Source: BQJU01 sp965229635 (lineage in GTDB: Bacteria; Bacteroidota; Bacteroidia; Chitinophagales; Saprospiraceae). Taken from it: 64,000 nt of DNA. The stretch is from positions 6,572,001-6,636,000 of the forward strand of contig OZ245894.1 of assembly GCA_965229635.1 (NCBI GenBank), read 5' to 3'. A program made the position numbers and the translations under genes. Under the pieces are notes generated by a model that was given only the letters and a program-made list of their open reading frames with translations, was not told the DNA's origin and made no database searches. This document shows, piece after piece, positions 59,564 to 64,000 of this stretch; position 1 is the stretch's first letter, and each line of letters starts with the position of its first letter.

Positions 59564-60088
59564 ATGACTCCATTTATCGGCCAGATTCAACCCTTTGGCT
59601 TTGGCTTTGCACCACAAGGCTGGGCACTATGTAGTGGCCAGTTGCTTCCCATTTCCCAATATTCAGCCCTTTTTTCCTTGTTAGGAACCACTTTTGGTGG
59701 TGACGGCCGTACCACCTTCGCACTTCCGGATCTCAGAAGCCGTTCAATCGTAGGGGTAGGTTCTGGCGCTGGATTGTCTACGATTTCTTGGGGAGAAAAA
59801 GGAGGTGCAGAGCAAATAACGCTGACCACCGCCAATATGCCAGCTCACCGTCACAGCGTAACGGCTACGACCAATGATGCCACTCTGGACGAAGCCGCAG
59901 CTGGCGTTCGTTTTGGCACGGCTGGTACGCCGATCTATGCTCCGGCTAGCAGCGGCACCGGAACAGTAGCACTGGCAGCAGACTCTACCTCACAGGTTGG
60001 CGGCAGTCAGGCTTTCCAAAGCAGAAACCCATTCCTGGGCATCTATGTATGCATCGCATTGGTGGGAGTTTATCCTTCCAGAAACTAA
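59564..60088 (+). CDS. phage tail collar-domain protein, MdpB-like, copy 1
   Basis: The 174-residue protein is a tail-collar-domain (microcystin-dependent-protein-like) member. It opens with FIGQIQPFGFGFAPQGWALC, continues GQLLPISQYSALFSLLGTTFGGDGRTTFALPDLRSR, and ends with a Ser/Thr/Ala-rich region and FLGIYVCIALVGVYPSRN. No signal peptide is visible, as in other members. In phages the collar domain is part of tail fibres; the free-standing bacterial copies occur in small tandem groups and their role is unclear. Copies two and three follow at 60130 and 60703. Confidence 0.88.
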   Translation: MTPFIGQIQPFGFGFAPQGWALCSGQLLPISQYSALFSLLGTTFGGDGRTTFALPDLRSRSIVGVGSGAGLSTISWGEKGGAEQITLTTANMPAHRHSVTATTNDATLDEAAAGVRFGTAGTPIYAPASSGTGTVALAADSTSQVGGSQAFQSRNPFLGIYVCIALVGVYPSRN

Positions 60089-60129
60089 TACTTAATACCT
60101 TATCATTAACACTTTAAACCTAAATATTC

Positions 60130-60654
60130 ATGGAACCATTTATTGGCCAAATTCAACCAGTAGGATTCAATTTCGCCCCACGTGGATGGACACTTTGTGA
60201 CGGACAATTGCTCCCTATCGCAAATTATACCGCAGTATTTTCGCTTCTGGGCACTACTTTTGGCGGCGACGGCCGTACTACTTTCGGTTTGCCAGACCTT
60301 AGAGGTCGGTCCATCGTTGGCGTAGGACATGGACCCGGACTTTCTGATATCCGTTGGGGTGAAAAAAGTGGTGTAGAGCAAATTACGCTGACCACCGCCA
60401 ATATGCCAGCTCACCGTCACAGCGTAACGGCTACCACTAACGATGCCACTCTGGACGAAGCCGCAGCTGGTGCCCGTTTCGGCACCGCCGGTACACCGAT
60501 TTACGCTCCGGCAAACAGTGGAACCGGTACCGTAGCCCTGGCAGGCGATTCTACTTCTCAGGTTGGCGGTAGTCAAGCTTTTCAAAGCAGGAATCCATTC
60601 CTGGGTATTTACGTATGTATTGCCCTTCAGGGAATTTTTCCTTCCAGAAGCTAA
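60130..60654 (+). CDS. phage tail collar-domain protein, MdpB-like, copy 2
   Basis: Same length and layout as copy 1, with LCDGQLLPIANYTAVFSLLG and RSIVGVGHGPGLSDIRWGEK in the collar part. A stretch of 50 bases (60385-60434) is identical to 59819-59868 in copy 1, while flanking codons differ, which points to a recent duplication or gene conversion between the two copies. The 41-bp gap to copy 1 has no terminator. Confidence 0.88.
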   Translation: MEPFIGQIQPVGFNFAPRGWTLCDGQLLPIANYTAVFSLLGTTFGGDGRTTFGLPDLRGRSIVGVGHGPGLSDIRWGEKSGVEQITLTTANMPAHRHSVTATTNDATLDEAAAGARFGTAGTPIYAPANSGTGTVALAGDSTSQVGGSQAFQSRNPFLGIYVCIALQGIFPSRS

Positions 60655-60702
60655 TACATGACAGAGAAACAAAATCGCTAACACCTTAAACTTTTATCTA
60701 TT

Positions 60703-61227
60703 ATGACACCATTTCTCGGTCAAATACAGGCCTATGGTTTTAATTTTGCCCCTCGGGGTTGGGCATTATGTGCCGGGCAATTGCTACCGATTTCTGCTAA
60801 TACAGCCTTGTTTTCACTACTTGGCACCACCTTCGGTGGTGACGGTCGCACCACTTTTGCCCTACCAGATTTAAGAGGCCGCTCCATTGTACACGTTGGC
60901 TCCGGACCAGGGCTTTCACACATCAATTGGGGGCAAAAAGGGGGTGCAGAACAAATAACGCTGACCACAGCCAATTTGCCGGCCCACCATCACGCAGTGA
61001 CGGCAACCACCAATGATGCCACGTTGGACGAAGCGGCAGCTGGCGTTCGCTTTGGTACCGCCGGAACACCAATTTACGCTCCGGCAACCAGCGGAACGGG
61101 TACCGTCGCACTCGCCAATGACTCCACTACTCAGGTGGGAGGCAGTCAGGCCTTCCAGAGTAGAAACCCATATTTGGGGATCTATTTCTGTATTGCCTTG
61201 CAAGGAGTCTATCCTTCAAGAAGTTAA
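60703..61227 (+). CDS. phage tail collar-domain protein, MdpB-like, copy 3
   Basis: The third paralogue keeps the same length and all collar motifs (FLGQIQAYGFNFAPRGWALC, FGGDGRTTFALPDLRGRS). Its bases in the central tract differ at many synonymous positions from copies 1 and 2. It is therefore the older branch, or escaped the conversion event. A hairpin terminator follows at 61254. The unit of four genes (59259-61227) is co-oriented. Confidence 0.88.
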   Translation: MTPFLGQIQAYGFNFAPRGWALCAGQLLPISANTALFSLLGTTFGGDGRTTFALPDLRGRSIVHVGSGPGLSHINWGQKGGAEQITLTTANLPAHHHAVTATTNDATLDEAAAGVRFGTAGTPIYAPATSGTGTVALANDSTTQVGGSQAFQSRNPYLGIYFCIALQGVYPSRS

Positions 61228-61253
61228 AGGTCTATTTTAAACCATATTCAGTT

Positions 61254-61287
61254 GAGCTATCACCGGGTGAATTATCGGTGATAGCTC
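61254..61287 (+). terminator. hairpin after the collar-gene unit
   Basis: GAGCTATCACCG (61254-61265) and CGGTGATAGCTC (61276-61287) form a perfect 12-bp stem with a 10-base loop. The following bases lack a T-run, so termination may need another factor. A further imperfect inverted repeat is at 61391-61434 (GATCGGGTTG.../...CAACCCTGATC). Confidence 0.5.
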
Positions 61288-61466
61288 CTGAACCTTCCCC
61301 ATTTGGTTTTTCCGTTTTCGTAAAGTTCCCTGATTAAATGAACAAAGCTACAGCACTCGCGGCTGCGCTACGCCTGTTTTGAGGTCAATTGATCGGGTTG
61401 TTTGTACTTCCTTTTGCACAAACCAACCCTGATCAGCTATTGCTTCAACCATAAAAATCATTAATC

Positions 61467-62642
61467 ATGAAGAAGTTTACGACGGTATTGATCTGTTTTA
61501 TGTTATTATTAAATTTGAAAATGAGTGGGCAGTATTTGGAGACGTTTGGTATTCCCAATAAGGGTATTCTAATGGGAAGTTGTAGTGGCCCTGATGGCAC
61601 TACTTGTGCATCTTATAATTTTACTGGGATAGATTGGACTATTGAGGGAGACTTAAGTGGAATCGATGCTACCCCATCGGAAGCCTTCGCAACAAATGCT
61701 TCAGGCGTTTTATCTGTAAATGACTTAGATGGAGAAGCTTGTTGGGTCAGCCCTCTTCTCAATATTGATATTGGGACGCCAGTTTCAATCAATGCAGATC
61801 TAACTTGGATTGGTTACGATTTAGATGATGACGATAGTGCTGACTACATAGACCTTGAATACAAGATTGATAATGGGAACTGGGAGCAAGTGCCTAATGC
61901 AGTGGGTGGAAGCATTCACACAATAGGATACGAACCCCCAATTATTGGCAGCGGAACAGATGGAAATGCGACAGTCACAGCTACTAATTTAACTGGATCA
62001 ACTTTACAAATTCGCGTTTGTACAAGGCAAACTTCTAGTGCTGAAGTAACAACTATTGATAATATTTCAGTGATGGAAGCAGGCGTCACCATCCTCCCCA
62101 TCGAACTGCTCTCTTTTGGAGCAAAACAGCTTGACAACCGCCACATCCAACTCACCTGGCAAACCGCCACCGAAATCAACAACAACTACATCAACATCCA
62201 ACGCAGTGCGGATGGGCTGCATTTCACCACCATTGGCAAGGTGACCGGCCATGGCACCACGGATCAGCCCCGGCAGTACCGGTACGTGGATCAAAACCCG
62301 CTGATCGGCACCAACTATTACCGATTACAGCAGGTGGACTTTGATGGTCAAAGCACGCTTCATCACGTCATAAGTGTGGACTTTAATTCAAAAGAGTCGA
62401 TCGACATTCAACTTAGCCCCAACCCCGCAAAAGACATTCTGCAAATTACTTTGGATCGGGAATTGGCGGAAGCCGCACAATTCGCTATCTTTGATAGCCA
62501 CGGTACCCTGATACAACAAGAGGCGTGGCCTGAAGAAAAACGTACCCAATCATTGGCTTTAAGCCAATGGCCCTCCGGCATTTATTATGTACAAATGATC
62601 GCCGGTAATACCTTGTACAACCGAAAGTTTGTTAAACAATAA
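61467..62642 (+). CDS. T9SS-secreted modular protein
   Basis: The 391-residue product has a signal peptide (about 1-20). The N-terminal domain (about 21-205) has ETFGIPNKGILMG and paired Cys residues, and recurs in the partial gene at 63602. A fibronectin-like/CHU linker domain follows (about 210-300; PIELLSFGAKQLDNRHIQLT, WQTATEINNNYINIQRS), and then a type A sorting domain (about 310-391; QLSPNPAKDILQI...SGIYYVQM). It is probably a surface protein with a carbohydrate- or protein-binding front domain. Base composition shifts from AT-rich to GC-richer near 62090, at the border between front domain and linker. Confidence 0.82.
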   Translation: MKKFTTVLICFMLLLNLKMSGQYLETFGIPNKGILMGSCSGPDGTTCASYNFTGIDWTIEGDLSGIDATPSEAFATNASGVLSVNDLDGEACWVSPLLNIDIGTPVSINADLTWIGYDLDDDDSADYIDLEYKIDNGNWEQVPNAVGGSIHTIGYEPPIIGSGTDGNATVTATNLTGSTLQIRVCTRQTSSAEVTTIDNISVMEAGVTILPIELLSFGAKQLDNRHIQLTWQTATEINNNYINIQRSADGLHFTTIGKVTGHGTTDQPRQYRYVDQNPLIGTNYYRLQQVDFDGQSTLHHVISVDFNSKESIDIQLSPNPAKDILQITLDRELAEAAQFAIFDSHGTLIQQEAWPEEKRTQSLALSQWPSGIYYVQMIAGNTLYNRKFVKQ

Positions 62643-62672
62643 ATCATTAAAAAACACCGATAAAACCTAGTC

Positions 62673-63296
62673 ATGCAGTTCATTATCAAAACAACTCCAG
62701 CAGAATTACAGCGCGCAAAAAAATGGTGGCAAGACCTCGAAATGCAATGGAAAATGGCCTACAATGAAGCCGTATTTGGCAAAGGCCCCACCCTAGAGCC
62801 CCCAAAAGATGACGAATTGATGGTACTGCTCATTCAGGCGGATACCCTGCGTTTTGCGGGGCCGATGGCGATCAATCCCAATATCACTACACCGCTGACC
62901 AATTTGTCGGGATTAATCCCACTCTACCACCTCACCTACCTCTCGATCACCAACATGTACCTGACCAGCGTAAAAGAATTGGCGCCATTTACCAAGATGA
63001 AGCACCTCTTTATCTACGAAAACCGGATCAAGTCGCTGGAGGGCATTGAAAAAATGACCGGGCTGGAAAACCTCTATGTTCAGGGCAATGAGCTCACTGA
63101 TTTGACACCGATTAAAAAGCTGACCAATATAGAAACGCTCTATGTCACCAATAATAAATTCACCAAAATCGAGGGGCTGACGGAGAAACACGGCGATAAA
63201 ATGAAGAAGTTTTACGTACAGCCCAACGACAATTTGCCGGATCGGGAAATCCTGAGAATTCAAAACGAATTAGGTATTATCTGTCGCACGGGGTAA
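62673..63296 (+). CDS. leucine-rich-repeat protein
   Basis: The 207-residue cytoplasmic protein has an N-terminal helical part (about 1-60; LQRAKKWWQDLEMQWKM) and about six 22-residue LRRs (about 78-185). These have the bacterial type LxxLxIxxNxLTxLxxL (for example MKHLFIYENRIKSLEGIEKM and LENLYVQGNELTDLTPIKKL). No signal or anchor is present, so it probably binds proteins inside the cell. It starts 30 bp after the T9SS gene; the partner is unknown. Confidence 0.82.
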   Translation: MQFIIKTTPAELQRAKKWWQDLEMQWKMAYNEAVFGKGPTLEPPKDDELMVLLIQADTLRFAGPMAINPNITTPLTNLSGLIPLYHLTYLSITNMYLTSVKELAPFTKMKHLFIYENRIKSLEGIEKMTGLENLYVQGNELTDLTPIKKLTNIETLYVTNNKFTKIEGLTEKHGDKMKKFYVQPNDNLPDREILRIQNELGIICRTG

Positions 63297-63368
63297 GATC
63301 CCGCAATCAATTTCAATGTCAGACGGTTAGCACAAATTCTTATTTAAATGAAATTGCGTTTTTTATTA

Positions 63369-63399
63369 TTGGACAACAGGCGAATAGTTTCTATATTTG
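63369..63399 (+). promoter_or_regulatory. Bacteroidota-type promoter for the partial T9SS-like gene
   Basis: TTG (63369-63371), a 20-bp spacer and TATATTTG (63392-63399) match the -33/-7 consensus exactly. The predicted start near 63406 gives a ~195-nt leader before the ATG at 63602. The rest of this 305-bp spacer contains nothing else recognisable. Confidence 0.7.
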
Positions 63400-63601
63400 T
63401 ACTATTGTTTTCTAAATACCTCCCACTTTCTACCTGCATACCTTAATCTTTTTCACCCCTTCCTTTTGAAGGTGGCATGACTACCCTTATTGATTAATCC
63501 TCTCTGTAACATCAGAGGAAAGGACTTTCTATTCGTGAATTTTTGTGTCTATTACTGGTGTTCCAACGGTGAGCCCAGATAAAATCAAAATACTAAAACC
63601 T

Positions 63602-64000
63602 ATGAAAAAGATCCAAATTCTAATGCTTGGATTACTGTTTTTCGGAAGTGTGGCCCACGGGCAGTATTCCGAGACGTTTGACGTGCCCAACAAGGGAATC
63701 CTTTCCGGACCTTGCGGTGGATCAGTTGGAACGACCTGTCTCTCCAACGATTTTGCAGGTGTCAACTGGACCATTGAAGGAAATTTATCAGGAATTGACA
63801 GTGAACCATTTGCCACTACTGGTGCAGGAGTTCTGGAAGTAAATGATATTGATGAGGAAGCTTGTTGGGTTAGTCCGGTTCTAGATATCACTGGAGCCTC
63901 TGCCTCATTCAGTGTTGATCTCACCTGGTTGGGGTATGACGAAGACACTGGCGCCGGCTCTGACTACATTGACATTGAATACAATGTAGATGGCGGCGGC
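63602..64000 (+). CDS. paralogue of the T9SS-like front domain, cut by the window end
   Basis: The frame from the ATG at 63602 runs to the window end without a stop (133 codons). It encodes a signal peptide (MKKIQILMLGLLFFGSVAHG) and a domain similar to the first 130 residues of the protein at 61467. Shared features are ETF.(V/I)PNKGIL, the paired Cys, W.IEG.LSGID, a V.D(I/L)D.EACWVSP segment and DYID.EY. The end of the gene, including any T9SS domain, lies outside. Confidence 0.85.
   Translation, partial: MKKIQILMLGLLFFGSVAHGQYSETFDVPNKGILSGPCGGSVGTTCLSNDFAGVNWTIEGNLSGIDSEPFATTGAGVLEVNDIDEEACWVSPVLDITGASASFSVDLTWLGYDEDTGAGSDYIDIEYNVDGGG

Noticed and set aside
59564..61227. Prophage remnant around the three tail-collar genes
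   Set aside because: No capsid, terminase, integrase, tail-tube or lysis genes are nearby, and free-standing collar (MdpB-like) groups are common in non-phage contexts.

Overview
The window is typical of an environmental member of the Bacteroidota, most likely the Saprospiria (Haliscomenobacter/Lewinella-like). This rests on several observations. At least seven genes encode secreted proteins with type IX secretion (T9SS) C-terminal sorting domains. Lipoproteins carry Ser-Cys lipoboxes. Several intergenic regions hold Bacteroidota-type promoters (TTG, 18-21 bp, TAnnTTTG). Families largely confined to the phylum are present (DUF5777, DUF2911, DUF3667, DUF2339, LytTR two-component pairs). The genus is an inference. 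I found no rRNA, tRNA or CRISPR array.

Layout. 0.2-6.9 kb (+): a DUF5777 beta-barrel/di-haem cytochrome pair, a small secreted protein, a T9SS metalloprotease whose signal-peptide codons contain a six-unit TTGTC repeat, and a T9SS beta-propeller-like protein. 6.9-19.7 kb (-): lactate-oxidase-family flavoenzyme, vanadium-haloperoxidase-like lipoprotein, YjjX, nucleoside hydrolase, an FG-GAP/LolA-like protein with an M61 peptidase, a secreted serine hydrolase, a Tat-exported sugar-isomerase-like protein and a DUF2911 protein. 19.8-26.6 kb: methylglyoxal synthase, an IgGFc-binding-like T9SS protein, DUF3667, PAP2, an MFS transporter and another T9SS protein. A hairpin-rich island (23.1-23.3 kb) and a 189-bp element with perfect 18-bp terminal inverted repeats (26.66-26.85 kb) lie in this stretch.

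26.9-32.6 kb (-): an orphan DUF4255/Pvc16-like protein with small partners, an SRPBCC/membrane protein pair, and an SPFH protein translationally coupled to a diverged NAD-kinase-like protein. 32.9-42.3 kb: an AsmA-like protein, NYN/OST-HTH protein, LytTR/histidine-kinase pair, DUF2339 protein and a second T9SS metalloprotease. After a 1.07-kb non-coding stretch come ATP-dependent DNA ligase, a pentapeptide protein, an internally deleted proline iminopeptidase remnant, an esterase, an MscS channel, a glucosaminidase/LysM protein and YhhN.

50.5-55.0 kb (-) is the most accessory-looking locus: a 1045-residue STAND-type NTPase with an N-terminal effector-associated-like domain, one membrane segment and an unrecognised C-terminal domain, downstream of a GT4 glycosyltransferase. 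55.1-64 kb: a VPG-type thioredoxin-like protein divergent from a large zinc metalloprotease, then a structured leader, a small gene, three tandem phage-tail-collar (MdpB-like) paralogues, a T9SS protein, an LRR protein, and a paralogue of that T9SS protein cut by the window end.

Many intergenic spaces contain degenerate CTCTAAAC/TTTAGGG-like tracts, short tandem repeats and a dispersed 37-bp repeat, so the non-coding space is unusually repetitive for a bacterium.
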